Source: Methanocella conradii HZ254
GTDB taxonomy: Archaea > Halobacteriota > Methanocellia > Methanocellales > Methanocellaceae
DNA: 64,000 bases
Direction: 5' to 3'
Assembly (NCBI RefSeq): GCF_000251105.1
Contig: NC_017034.1
Location: forward strand, 1,860,001 to 1,924,000
Below are positions 18,435 through 26,638 of the stretch, piece after piece; within the stretch, counting starts at the first letter, position 1, and every line of letters begins with the position of its first letter. The notes beneath the pieces are model-generated. The model searched no databases. It worked only from the letters and a program-made list of their open reading frames with translations, and was not told the DNA's origin. Made by a program: the position numbers and the translations under genes.

Positions 18435-19292
18435 TTAAGCCCTCTCCATCCCTCTTCTGCTGTTCATCACATGAATGACGGAATTGAGCAGCATTATGAT
18501 TAGCAAGAGCACGATGCCTATGGCGTAGAGCGCAGAAAGGTGCTCGCCCGAAGCATAGCTAAACTCAAGGGCGATGACCGCAGTCATGGGTGCCACGGGG
18601 CTAAAAATGGAGTCGGGTATAGCCACCACGCTACCCCCAACCATGAGCACCGCCATAGTCTCTCCAATGGCACGCCCCATGGCAAGTATGATAGAGGCGA
18701 CGATGCCCGAGCTGGCGGCGGGTACGACGATTCCCGTGACTGTCTGCCATGGGGTTGCGCCTATCGCGATGGCGCCTTCCCGGTATTCACGGGGCACCGA
18801 GCGCAGCGCGTCCTCGGAAACGCTAATTATCGTAGGCAGGACCATGATGGCCAGAACGATGCCGCAGGCCAGGACGCTAACCCCGGTACCGCCGAACTGT
18901 GCAACTATCCAGGGCACGATGACGACGAGCCCGAAGAACCCGTATATGACGGATGGGATGCCTGCCAGCGTCCCTATGGCCGGCTTGATTATATCCCTCG
19001 CCCATGGGGGAGCTATTTCTGCCAGCAGGATGGCGCAGCCAACCCCCAGCGGCACGCTTATCAATAGCGATAGGAGCGTAACCGCTAATGTCCCCACTAT
19101 CATTGGCAATATGCCATACACGCTATAGGTGGCGTTCCACTCGCCGCCCAAAATGAAATCCAGTATGCCCCTTCGGCTTATGGCGGGGAGGCCTTCATTG
19201 ATTATGAAAAAGATAATAAGCAGTATTATAGCAATCGATGATAATGCACATATGAATAAGCTGGACTGGACTATTTTTTCTTTTACGTGCAT
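18435..19292 (-). CDS. pstC: Phosphate ABC transporter permease PstC
   Basis: 285 residues, six membrane segments. The coupling loop reads REYREGAIAIGATPWQT and is followed by MGRAIGETMAVLMVGG, the conserved PstC/PstA permease motif. PstC is marked by the first helix and the GIPSVIYGFFGL segment. It follows pstS by 49 bases and abuts pstA. Confidence 0.93.
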   Translation of the reverse strand: MHVKEKIVQSSLFICALSSIAIILLIIFFIINEGLPAISRRGILDFILGGEWNATYSVYGILPMIVGTLAVTLLSLLISVPLGVGCAILLAEIAPPWARDIIKPAIGTLAGIPSVIYGFFGLVVIVPWIVAQFGGTGVSVLACGIVLAIMVLPTIISVSEDALRSVPREYREGAIAIGATPWQTVTGIVVPAASSGIVASIILAMGRAIGETMAVLMVGGSVVAIPDSIFSPVAPMTAVIALEFSYASGEHLSALYAIGIVLLLIIMLLNSVIHVMNSRRGMERA

Positions 19293-19341
19293 GTTTTCAC
19301 CTTTTAGTTAGGCGGGGAAGGCATCCCCGCCTTTGCCTTTT

Positions 19342-20196
19342 TTATACGGTCACCAGGTTGTGCTTTGCAAGCATGGCCTGGCCCTCGGGGCTCAGGACGA
19401 ATTCTATAAAGGCTTTTGACAGGCCTGTTGCCTCTCCCCTGGTCACGAGCAGGAATGGCCTCTGTATGATGTATGACCCGTCCTTGATTGTGGCCACGGA
19501 GGGCTCGACCCCGTTCACCGCCACCGGCCTAACCTGGCTCACATCTAAAGAGCCATATGAGATATACCCAATGGCGTTCTTGTTGCCTGCAACGTAGGCC
19601 GTGACCGCGCCCGTGGAGCTCTGCTGTATCGCCTTAGCCGTTATATTCGCCTTCTTCATGACGAGCTCGTCGAACGCCGACCTCGTGCCCGAGCCTGCCT
19701 CCCGCGTCACGACGATAATGCCCGCGTCATCGCCCCCGAACTGCTTCCAGCTTGTCACGTTGCCCGCGAAAATGTCCCTTATCTGGTCCATAGTTAGGCT
19801 ATTAACCGGGTTTGCCTTGTTAACGATGACAGCGATGCCGTCGTAGCAGATTTTGTACGTTACGAGGCCCTTTGCCTTCTCCTCATCCGTCAGCTCTCTT
19901 GAGGACATGCCGATGTCTGCCGTGCCGTCGATGACCGCCTTGATGCCCGGCCCGGAGCCAACCTGGGATACTCCTACGCTGGTTTTATCGTCGTTCTTAG
20001 CATCGAATGCTGCCGCCAGCTCTTCCGCATAAGGCCCAACCGACGTCGAGCCAATTACTGAGAGCGTTCCGGTAAGCGGAGCGGAAGCTGCAGCGGGCGT
20101 GGGCGTCGGAGCCGGAGACGAGCATCCGACAAAGATGGCGCCTGCTCCAATGAGCGCTGTTGTCAGCAAAATAATTACTACCTTCTTACTAAACAT
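19342..20196 (-). CDS. pstS: Phosphate-binding lipoprotein PstS
   Basis: A protein of about 284 residues. The signal peptide ends in a lipobox-like VGCSS, so the Cys is probably lipid-modified or anchored; a short Ala/Pro/Thr linker follows. Binding-site motifs of PstS are present: IGSTSVGPYAEEL, QVGSGPGIKAVIDG, ADIGMSSRELT, TREAGSGTRSAFDEL and STGAVTAYVAG. ATG 20196 has GGTGA seven bases upstream and is preferred to TTG 20211. It is the first gene of the pst operon, with a CTATATAG motif upstream. Confidence 0.93.
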   Translation of the reverse strand: MFSKKVVIILLTTALIGAGAIFVGCSSPAPTPTPAAASAPLTGTLSVIGSTSVGPYAEELAAAFDAKNDDKTSVGVSQVGSGPGIKAVIDGTADIGMSSRELTDEEKAKGLVTYKICYDGIAVIVNKANPVNSLTMDQIRDIFAGNVTSWKQFGGDDAGIIVVTREAGSGTRSAFDELVMKKANITAKAIQQSSTGAVTAYVAGNKNAIGYISYGSLDVSQVRPVAVNGVEPSVATIKDGSYIIQRPFLLVTRGEATGLSKAFIEFVLSPEGQAMLAKHNLVTV

Positions 20197-20266
20197 GTGA
20201 TTATTCACCAATGTTGTGTTGTATTATTTAATGGCGTTAAATATATCCTATGTATGGTATGTATGC

Positions 20267-20274
20267 CTATATAG
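20267..20274. promoter_or_regulatory. CTATATAG motif in the pstS promoter region
   Basis: CTATATAG lies about 70 bases before the pstS ATG. The same octamer recurs at 20567-20574 and inside the perfect palindrome at 21614-21632 upstream of the AbrB-PhoU gene. It could be a TATA element, an operator, or both. Confidence 0.3.
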
Positions 20275-20351
20275 AATATATAAAACTAAGGAGACATAAA
20301 GCGATTTTTACTGTTTAATCATGATAGATCTATAAAAAGTTGAGATATTCT

Positions 20352-20510
20352 CTATATTGCCATTTTAAAGGCATTTTGTCTTAGCCTGACGCCGCAGTCG
20401 ACATTCCCCCTGCGGCATTGGTACCAGAAGATACAGTCCCTACAGATGCTCTTTTGCATATCCCTGCCATGGACATCTCTATTAAATATGCTCGTTTTCA
20501 ATTCTTTCAC
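20352..20510 (-). CDS. Small Cys-rich putative zinc-binding protein
   Basis: A 52-residue frame (GTG 20510) between pstS and the AbrB-PhoU gene. Its core is CRDCIFWYQC followed six residues later by DC, giving C-x2-C-x6-C-x6-C, a pattern suited to one zinc or a small iron-sulfur site. A shorter version could begin at ATG 20459 (35 residues). No clear ribosome site is seen. Two basic stretches flank the Cys core. I know no family for it. The position within the phosphate block suggests a regulatory or accessory role, which is inference. Confidence 0.45.
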   Translation of the reverse strand: MKELKTSIFNRDVHGRDMQKSICRDCIFWYQCRRGNVDCGVRLRQNAFKMAI

Positions 20511-20584
20511 CAATAGCAAAAAACCATCGAGCTCGTATATATGTTTTTGATATAAAATATATATTACTATATAGAAAAAAGCCG

Positions 20585-21580
20585 CTATGGCTCGGAGACT
20601 GCCGAGTTTATGGCAATCTCGGCAATGTTACAGCCATAGTCGCACGTCCTGTCTATGCTATCAAGGATGATGCCAAGCGGCAATGAGACCTCCGAGTTGA
20701 GGCCGATGACCTCCTCCTCGATCTTCAGCAATCTTTTAGTTAAGTCATTGCGATGAATGAAAGTCGTATTCGCCATATCTATATTCTTCTTAAAAAGGGC
20801 CTCAACGGCATCCTCGACAGCCCTCATCGATAACGCATTAACTTCCTCGATGGCATTAACAATGCTCTCGGGCAGCTTTTTATCGCCAATCATGATAACC
20901 TGGCTGCACATCTTGGAAGCATGGTCGCCAATCCTTTCCAGCGGATAGGAGGCAAGCCGCATGTCGAGGTGCTCCTCCATGCTCATATCGAACTTATCGG
21001 CTATGGATATGTCACGCATCACCATCCGGAACTGCTTAGAGACCAGCAGGAACAGCTTATCGACCTCGTTGTCCCTCTCTATAACGTCTTTGGCCAGGTC
21101 AAAGTCCTTTTCCTTTAAGGCCCTTATGGCGTTCTCCTGCATGGCCCTCGTCATCATGTGCATCCGGCGTATGCTTTTTTTCACCGAGAGCTCGGCCGGG
21201 TTAAGGATGTCCTGCAATACTATCTTGTCGAGGGTCTCCTCGATGATTTCCGGCCCGATGAGCATGTTCACGGTCTTCCTTACCGTATCGCGCTGCTTTG
21301 AAAGGATTTTGCTGGCCTTGAGCTCGATGGAGGTATAGCCAGCTATATAGGCGGCAATGACCTCCCTTACCAGGTTATCCCCATCCTTCCCATCTATGAA
21401 GATAGTCCTTGAGTGGTGGACGTTACGCTGGTTCTTCGTGCATATCGATAATGAGCCGTCTGGCTGGGGCTTCAGCGCCACCTCATCGCCGGGGCTGAGG
21501 TTTACCTTATTTACCCATGACTTGGGCAGAGATACGATGAGCGTTGTGCCCCCCGTTATCTGGACTTTGCGGGTTTCCAT
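20585..21580 (-). CDS. AbrB-PhoU phosphate uptake regulator
   Basis: 331 residues. The N-terminal 50 residues form an AbrB/SpoVT-type DNA-binding hairpin (VQITGGTTLIVSLPKSWVNKVNLSPGDEV), followed by a linker and two PhoU repeats (about 120-220 and 225-325, with YPLERIGDHASKM and DSIDRTCDYGCNIAEIA). This architecture is common in archaea and is thought to couple phosphate sensing to transcription. It sits upstream of pstS in the same direction. The palindrome at 21614-21632 in its own promoter suggests autoregulation. Confidence 0.85.
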   Translation of the reverse strand: METRKVQITGGTTLIVSLPKSWVNKVNLSPGDEVALKPQPDGSLSICTKNQRNVHHSRTIFIDGKDGDNLVREVIAAYIAGYTSIELKASKILSKQRDTVRKTVNMLIGPEIIEETLDKIVLQDILNPAELSVKKSIRRMHMMTRAMQENAIRALKEKDFDLAKDVIERDNEVDKLFLLVSKQFRMVMRDISIADKFDMSMEEHLDMRLASYPLERIGDHASKMCSQVIMIGDKKLPESIVNAIEEVNALSMRAVEDAVEALFKKNIDMANTTFIHRNDLTKRLLKIEEEVIGLNSEVSLPLGIILDSIDRTCDYGCNIAEIAINSAVSEP

Positions 21581-21613
21581 GTTTTCGACCTTGAATATAT
21601 GTGTGGCATGGAT

Positions 21614-21632
21614 ACTATATAAGCTATATAGT
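21614..21632. promoter_or_regulatory. Perfect palindrome upstream of the AbrB-PhoU gene
   Basis: ACTATATA, three bases, TATATAGT: an 8+3+8 perfect inverted repeat. It lies 34 bases before the minus-strand AbrB-PhoU start and about 30 before the divergent rlmE frame. It overlaps where a TATA box should sit, so a bound dimer could block transcription both ways. The half-site recurs near pstS. Confidence 0.45.
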
Positions 21633-21688
21633 TTCCAGTGTTGTGCGAAAGGTAGTAATACATGATAAGCGTTGTTGGTTTCAGGATC

Positions 21689-22447
21689 ATGCCACGGAAA
21701 AAGAGAGACGTTTTCTATAATAAGGCCAAGCAGATGGGATACCGCTCCCGCGCCGCCTTTAAGCTCAAGTTCATAAACGAGAAGTTTGGCATAATTAAGG
21801 CAGGAGACGTGGTAGTGGACCTCGGGGCTGCGCCTGGCGGATGGCTACAGGTTGCCAAAGAGCTTTCGGGAGGCACAGTCATCGGGGTGGACCTGCAAAA
21901 GATCGAGCCCATAGAAGGCGTCATCACGATTAAAGGCGATATGACTTCCCCGGAGACGCAGCAGAAGATATTCGAAAAAGTCGAGAAGGTTAATGTCGTT
22001 ATCTGCGATGCTGCGCCAAACCTTACAGGAAACTGGGCGCTGGACCATGCCAGGTCCATTGACCTCGCAAAGACTGCGCTGGATGTGGCCTCCAGGCTGC
22101 TCGTCCCGGGCGGCAACTTTCTGGTAAAGGTCTTCCAGGGCGACCTTTACCAGGGCTTCGTGGAAGAGGCGGAAAAGAGGTTTTCCCGCGTATATACCTA
22201 TAAGTCGCCCGCATCTAGGGCGCAGAGCGCCGAGATATACGTCATAGGCAAGGGCTTTTTAACCACGAAAATCAGAAAAGGCGATGTCCTGGACGTCACC
22301 ATTGAGGGCATTGGCAAGGGTGGCGACGGCATCGCACGCGTGGACGGCTTCATAATATTCGTCAAAGGAGCGAAGAAAGGCGGCAGAGTAAAGATAAGGG
22401 TGACCGACGTGAAGCCTGAGTTCGGCTTTGGCAAGGCCGAAAAATGA
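21689..22447 (+). CDS. rlmE: 23S rRNA 2'-O-ribose methyltransferase RlmE with TRAM domain
   Basis: 252 residues from MPRKKRD. FtsJ/RrmJ core: KAKQMGYRSRAAFKL, motif I VVDLGAAPGGWLQVA, VICDAAPN and NFLVKVFQGD, with the K-D-K-E tetrad apparent. Residues about 195-250 form a C-terminal TRAM RNA-binding domain, usual in archaeal RlmE. ATG 21662 would add nine hydrophobic residues and has a GGT upstream; I prefer 21689 because the family begins at the basic PRKK-type motif. It is divergent from the AbrB-PhoU gene. Confidence 0.88.
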   Translation: MPRKKRDVFYNKAKQMGYRSRAAFKLKFINEKFGIIKAGDVVVDLGAAPGGWLQVAKELSGGTVIGVDLQKIEPIEGVITIKGDMTSPETQQKIFEKVEKVNVVICDAAPNLTGNWALDHARSIDLAKTALDVASRLLVPGGNFLVKVFQGDLYQGFVEEAEKRFSRVYTYKSPASRAQSAEIYVIGKGFLTTKIRKGDVLDVTIEGIGKGGDGIARVDGFIIFVKGAKKGGRVKIRVTDVKPEFGFGKAEK

Positions 22448-23098
22448 TCAATTCCTGGCCCTGAGAATGGCATCTAAAACGCCATTTTTCACGAAAACCT
22501 TATAGCCGAAATACGCCAGTACCCCGGCCACTCCCAGCATTGTGGCTATATCGAAGTATATCCAGTAGCCTTCCAGCATCGTCCAGCTCTCGCCGAGCAC
22601 AACTCCAGCATATGCCAGCGCAAAGCACCATGGGACCGAGCCGACGAACGAGTACACGGAGAATTTCTTAAAGTCCATCCTCGCGACGCCGGCGGGCAGA
22701 GATATGAAGGTGCGGACTATCGGAAGAAGCCTGGCTATGAACACAACCTTATCCCCGTAGCGATTGAACCACCTGTCCGCCATCCTTATCTCGTGCTCAT
22801 TTATGAGCACGTATTTCCCGTATTTTTCGAGCAAAGGCCTTCCGCCATAATAGCCCACCACGTAGGAGAGCACCGAGCCTGCAAGGCACCCCATGCTGCC
22901 CGCCAATCCCACCAGGAAGAAGTTCAGCTCGCCGCGCTGGACGGCGAAGCCGCTGAAGGGCATCACGATCTCGCTCGGAACGGGCATGCATGCGCTCTCA
23001 AGCGTCATCAATATGAAAATGCCTACATACCCTATGGCGCTTATAAAATCCGTAATATACGTGCTCACTAATTCGAATAATACCAATGGCTCCACCAC
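22448..23098 (-). CDS. DedA-family membrane protein
   Basis: 216 residues with four to five membrane segments. It has the family signature: ESACMPVPSEIVMPFSGF in the first re-entrant region, GSVLSYVVGYYGGRP, RWFNRYGDKVVFIARLLPIVRTFISLPAGVARM. These contain the conserved Glu and Arg residues of DedA/VTT proteins, which move lipids or support proton-dependent transport. The gene is convergent with rlmE and divergent from mch. Confidence 0.88.
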   Translation of the reverse strand: MVEPLVLFELVSTYITDFISAIGYVGIFILMTLESACMPVPSEIVMPFSGFAVQRGELNFFLVGLAGSMGCLAGSVLSYVVGYYGGRPLLEKYGKYVLINEHEIRMADRWFNRYGDKVVFIARLLPIVRTFISLPAGVARMDFKKFSVYSFVGSVPWCFALAYAGVVLGESWTMLEGYWIYFDIATMLGVAGVLAYFGYKVFVKNGVLDAILRARN

Positions 23099-23224
23099 GT
23101 TAGCTATCCATTAAGGGCTACATATGATTTATAGCTTTTCCACCGTATTGGTGCCAATAGTTTTATGATGTATGCGGCTTAAGCAATTGTTTACAAAAAT
23201 GTTGTTTTTGTTGGTGAGCCCGGG

Positions 23225-24169
23225 ATGATATCGGTCAACGAGAACGTCACGAAGTATGTGGATACGTTGCTTGACAGGGAAGAAGAGTATGGCATTAAGT
23301 CCTATTATCTTGAGAACAAGGCGACCGTCATCGATTGCGGCGTGAGCATGCCCGGCAGCATAGGGGCGGGAATCCTTTTTGCAGAGATTAGCCTGGGTGG
23401 CCTTGGAAAGGTCTCGGTCGTGCCCGGGATCATCGATAGCTATTATATCAATTTTGCCCAGGTGTACATGGACCAGCCCGCAATCGCTTGCCTCGGCTCA
23501 CAGAAGCCCGGCTGGAAGCTGAAGACCGAGGGGTTCTCGGGCACGGCCTATGGCCCCGCGAGGGCGCTCTCCCAGAAGCCAAAGGCCATCTATACTGCCA
23601 TTGACTATTCGGATGACTCCGAGGTCGCCGTAATAAACATCGAGGCCCAGGCCATGCCGGGCGTGAAGGAAATGGACTACATCGCGAAGCAATGCTCGAC
23701 TGACCCCGAGTGTATGGTGGCCCTGGTTGCCAGGCCTAACTCCATCGTAGGCTCGGTGGTGAATGGCACGCGTGCCGTGGAGTGGGCCATGAACAGGCTC
23801 CTGCAGCTTGGATATGACGTAAAGAACGTCTCCTCTGCTTCAGGCGCCTGCCCCATTGCTCCGCTGAAAAAGGATGACATGCAGTTCATAGGAGCGTCGT
23901 TTGATGGCATATCGTATTATGGCCTCGCATACCTTTACGTAAAGGCCCGTGACGATAGGTTCAGGGATGCCACTTCACAGACTTCAAAATCCTATGGAAG
24001 AGGATTTTTAGCGTTACTTAAGGAGTCGCAGGGTGACTATTCAAAGGTCGACCCTACTCTGTTTGCCCCCGCCCGGATCATGGTGAATGGCCTTCAGGAC
24101 GGCTCGCTTGAGGCCTATGGCAAGCTTGACCCGGCCATGCTGCTGGGGTCTTATGGCCTCAAGAGCTGA
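23225..24169 (+). CDS. mch: N5,N10-methenyl-tetrahydromethanopterin cyclohydrolase
   Basis: 314 residues, the normal Mch length. It interconverts formyl- and methenyl-H4MPT in the C1 pathway of methanogenesis and is a strong taxonomic marker. Diagnostic stretches: ATVIDCGVSMPGSIGAG near residue 35, GFSGTAYGPARAL, VVNGTRAVEWAMNRL and SSASGACPIAP. GGTGAG precedes the ATG by about eight bases. A long non-coding, repeat-bearing region follows, so it is probably monocistronic. Confidence 0.95.
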   Translation: MISVNENVTKYVDTLLDREEEYGIKSYYLENKATVIDCGVSMPGSIGAGILFAEISLGGLGKVSVVPGIIDSYYINFAQVYMDQPAIACLGSQKPGWKLKTEGFSGTAYGPARALSQKPKAIYTAIDYSDDSEVAVINIEAQAMPGVKEMDYIAKQCSTDPECMVALVARPNSIVGSVVNGTRAVEWAMNRLLQLGYDVKNVSSASGACPIAPLKKDDMQFIGASFDGISYYGLAYLYVKARDDRFRDATSQTSKSYGRGFLALLKESQGDYSKVDPTLFAPARIMVNGLQDGSLEAYGKLDPAMLLGSYGLKS

Positions 24170-24308
24170 TTAACTAGTATATAGTTTTCACCACAAAGAA
24201 CTCAAGGTAAAAACAAAGTACACAATTATTTTTGCTGTATTGAATAGTCATCTATAAGTTTTATATTTAGTAGGGGTTTTATGTGATAGTGGATGGTTTG
24301 TTTGCGCA

Positions 24309-24582
24309 TCTTCTTTTTCTGAGGCTGAAGGGGGGCTTCGCTTTGCTTCGCCCCCCTCGCGGACCCCCTGAGCATGATTGTCCTTCGGACAAGCTAATAT
24401 GAGAGGAACCATCGGGTTAGCGATACAAACCCACTTATAAGTCTTATGACTGACCAGCCTTTTTCGTCGCTAATCCATGGTCGGGCTTATTGTTCATTTG
24501 CCCCGAAGGGGCAAACAAGCTCGGGGGGTCCGCGAGGGGGGCGAAGCAAAGCGAAGCCCCCCTTTAGCCTATAGAAAAAGAA
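24309..24582. repeat. Large imperfect inverted repeat (MITE-like palindromic element)
   Basis: The arms 24309-24373 and 24519-24582 are near reverse complements of about 64 bases, joined through GGACCCCC/GGGGGTCC and the C/G runs. Each arm also folds on itself (GGGGGGC/GCCCCCC around GCTTCGC repeats). Between the arms lie hairpins TTGTCC/GGACAA (24378-24392) and TTTGCCCC/GGGGCAAA (24497-24515). No frame is carried. This looks like a small non-autonomous mobile element or a cruciform-forming repeat. Confidence 0.6.
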
Positions 24583-24646
24583 AAACCATCTGCCCGACCA
24601 TCATTTATTCTTAAAAAACCATCTGCCCGACCATCATTTATTCTTA
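24581..24646 (+). repeat. 33-bp tandem direct repeat, two copies
   Basis: Two identical 33-base units run 24581-24613 and 24614-24646, each containing CCATCTGCCCGACCATC. They directly abut the right arm of the palindromic element. Part of the unit (GCCCGACCAT) is also present inverted at about 24477-24486. They may be duplicated target or end sequence of that element. Confidence 0.75.
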
Positions 24647-24666
24647 AAAAACACGCTTTTCATACT

Positions 24667-24843
24667 TTACACCTGCGCCAAACGGTTCATCAACGGGTTG
24701 ATTATGTCGTCCGCCCAGTATGACTCGCAAGGGGTATATACCATTCGTGAGAGGTTCATCGTCACAAACGCCGTCTTGTTCATGGCGGGGCCTTCATTTT
24801 TCATTCTCAATTTTACGCCAATACGCCGGGATATGCGTAGCAT
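24667..24843 (-). CDS. Possible small protein, 58 codons
   Basis: A minus-strand frame from ATG 24843 to TAA 24667 in the otherwise non-coding gap after mch. The C-terminal half has well-mixed composition (YTPCESYWADDIINPLMNR). A nearer start, ATG 24783, has AAGG seven bases upstream and would give 38 residues. No family is recognised and there is no clear promoter. It may be a remnant of a longer gene. The rest of the gap 24844-24966 shows nothing but a short GCCGCC/GGCGGC pairing before the next gene. Confidence 0.25.
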   Translation of the reverse strand: MLRISRRIGVKLRMKNEGPAMNKTAFVTMNLSRMVYTPCESYWADDIINPLMNRLAQV

Positions 24844-24966
24844 GAGCCCATGTATGAGTTGCGATCCGGCTTAGAGTGGCTTAGACCCCGCACCTACTAT
24901 TCCAGTACGGCGAGGAAAAAATATTTAGCCGCCTTCCGCTATCGTATCTCCACTGGCGGCTAAAAC

Positions 24967-25629
24967 ATGCTAAAATACGACCTACACATGCATACCATTT
25001 ATTCCAGGGATGGAGCCATCAAGCCCGCCGATGCCATCCGCATCGCCAGGAAGCGCGGCCTCGACGGCATCGCCATAACGGACCACGGGACCATCAGGGG
25101 CGGCCTCGAAGCCCAAAAACTAAAGCCTGAGGGCATCGAAATAATCTGCGGCGCCGAGATAAAGACGGACAGGGGAGACGTGATAGGGCTATTCCTAAAC
25201 GAGGAGATACGCCAGGCCGACCATATGGAAGTCATAGAGGCCATACGCAGACAGGGCGGCGTCGTGGTCATCCCCCATCCATTCGATAGCGTGAGGAGTT
25301 CCGCCTTCTGGCTCACTGATAAGGACTCTAAAAAGATGGATGCACTGGAGGCCATAAATGCCAGGTGCGTGTTTAAGCGGTCCAACAGGATGGCCAGCGC
25401 CTACGCCGACCAGTTTCACGTCTGCAAGGTTGGAGGCAGTGACGCCCACTTTGGGGCGGAGATAGCGAACGCAGGGACGCTTGTCCCTGAAGGCGAGGAC
25501 GTGGCGGAGGCTATCCGGAAAGGCCATACTGTGGCGTATGGCCGGCGCTCGCTTCCCTTTTTCCACGTTCTTACGACGGCGCTTTTGATGGAAAGGCGCG
25601 TCATCAGGCCATTGGCTAAGACAAGATAA
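24967..25629 (+). CDS. PHP-domain metal-dependent phosphoesterase
   Basis: 220 residues with the PHP metal ligands in order: DLHMHTIYSRDG (HxH), ITDHGTIRG, CGAEIKTDRGDVIGLF, IPHPFDSVR and GSDAHFGAEI. Stand-alone archaeal PHP proteins hydrolyse phosphate esters such as 3',5'-nucleotide bisphosphates, or act in unknown pathways. No exact substrate can be assigned. The gene follows the repeat region and precedes a hydrolase-like gene 65 bases on. Confidence 0.85.
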   Translation: MLKYDLHMHTIYSRDGAIKPADAIRIARKRGLDGIAITDHGTIRGGLEAQKLKPEGIEIICGAEIKTDRGDVIGLFLNEEIRQADHMEVIEAIRRQGGVVVIPHPFDSVRSSAFWLTDKDSKKMDALEAINARCVFKRSNRMASAYADQFHVCKVGGSDAHFGAEIANAGTLVPEGEDVAEAIRKGHTVAYGRRSLPFFHVLTTALLMERRVIRPLAKTR

Positions 25630-25694
25630 GGCCTGGCTAATCCGCTAAAATCCACTATCAACTTTTATACACTCATACAGTAAGGTAAGGCTCG

Positions 25695-26522
25695 ATGCTA
25701 AAAGAGGACGCCCTCGGCGGATACATAGGGGCTTTTAAGTATATGGGAGACGAGTTCACGTATCACTTGAACGGGGAGGGCAGGCCGGTTCTCATGACCA
25801 TGGGGCTTTCCAGGACAGGGAGCTATGAATGGCGCTACATATATGATTGCATTGCCGGGGCTTTTCAGGTGTACGCCATAGACGTGCTAGAGCTGGACGA
25901 CAGGCGGCACAGCCCCGGGCACGGCCCGGCTTACTATCGAGGGCTAATTGAAAGCTTTATAAAGGAGGTAATAGGGAAGCGGGCGTCCATCATCTCAGGC
26001 CCCGTGGAGGCGCCATACGTGCTTAAGGCGTCCTTTGAGCATCCCGGGCTCGTCGATAAGGTCCTCATAGTTAGCCCCGATGGCGTGAGGCGTATAACCG
26101 CTCATGATAGCATAGGCAGGTCTGCCCTGTACCGCATACTTCGCATTCCGAAAATCGAGAGCGTGAAGTATGGGAGCATAGCCTCTAAGAGGAGCATGCT
26201 CGTCTTCCTCAGGAAGGCTCGGGGCTGGCTGTCTGCCGAAAAGCCGAAGCCTCTTATCGAAAGCCGTATGAGGCAAAAGTATCCTCCCCTGGCTCTGCTT
26301 TGTGAGCGCAGGTTTATGGAGTCTGCCTGGGGCACTTCAATGATGCAGGCGCCGATGAGCCTTGCTAAAATGGTCCGCAAGTCAAGGCGCATCGTGGGCG
26401 AGCTTGACGAGTTCCGAGTGCTAAGGAATTCTCGCCTTATCGTGTTTCAGAGGTCCGGGGAGCTTCCAATGAGGAAGGATGCCCTCAGGTTTTGTGATGA
26501 CGCCATAAAGTTTCTTGAGTGA
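25695..26522 (+). CDS. Alpha/beta-hydrolase-fold protein with degenerate nucleophile elbow
   Basis: 275 residues. The pattern GEGRPVLMTMGL, then VYAIDVLELDDR, then SIISGPVEAPYVLKASFEHPGLVDKVLIVSPDG, follows the alpha/beta hydrolase core. At the nucleophile elbow the expected GxSxG-like element reads S101-G-P-V-E, so the catalytic Ser appears replaced by Pro103. No obvious late Asp-His pair is seen. It may be a non-catalytic binding protein. AAGG precedes the ATG by four bases. Confidence 0.6.
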   Translation: MLKEDALGGYIGAFKYMGDEFTYHLNGEGRPVLMTMGLSRTGSYEWRYIYDCIAGAFQVYAIDVLELDDRRHSPGHGPAYYRGLIESFIKEVIGKRASIISGPVEAPYVLKASFEHPGLVDKVLIVSPDGVRRITAHDSIGRSALYRILRIPKIESVKYGSIASKRSMLVFLRKARGWLSAEKPKPLIESRMRQKYPPLALLCERRFMESAWGTSMMQAPMSLAKMVRKSRRIVGELDEFRVLRNSRLIVFQRSGELPMRKDALRFCDDAIKFLE

Positions 26523-26566
26523 TGAGACAAAAAATTCATATACATTTAGCCTTATCTGTTAGAAGG

Positions 26567-26638
26567 GCGGCTATGGTCTAGTGGCTATGACGTGAGCTTC
26601 CCAAGCTCGAAGTCCGGGTTCAATTCCCGGTAGCCGCA
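26567..26638 (+). tRNA. tRNA-Gly (anticodon CCC)
   Basis: A complete cloverleaf of 72 bases. The acceptor stem is GCGGCTA with TAGCCGC, and the discriminator base is A. The D-arm closes with GTC/GAC; the anticodon arm TGAGC/GCTCG holds loop TTCCCAA (anticodon CCC); the T-arm is CCGGG-TTCAATT-CCCGG. CCA is not encoded. A TATA-like CATATACA lies about 30 bases upstream and TTTTT follows. The last 54 bases are also coding, antisense, for the C-terminus of the Res subunit. Confidence 0.95.

Noticed and set aside
18540..19128. Two long plus-strand frames
   Set aside because: Opposite pstC; no recognisable motif, low-complexity Met/Ala/Pro composition.
24581..24646. CRISPR-like repeat
   Set aside because: Only two copies joined without a spacer, so it is a tandem duplication. 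No CRISPR array or cas gene was seen in the window.
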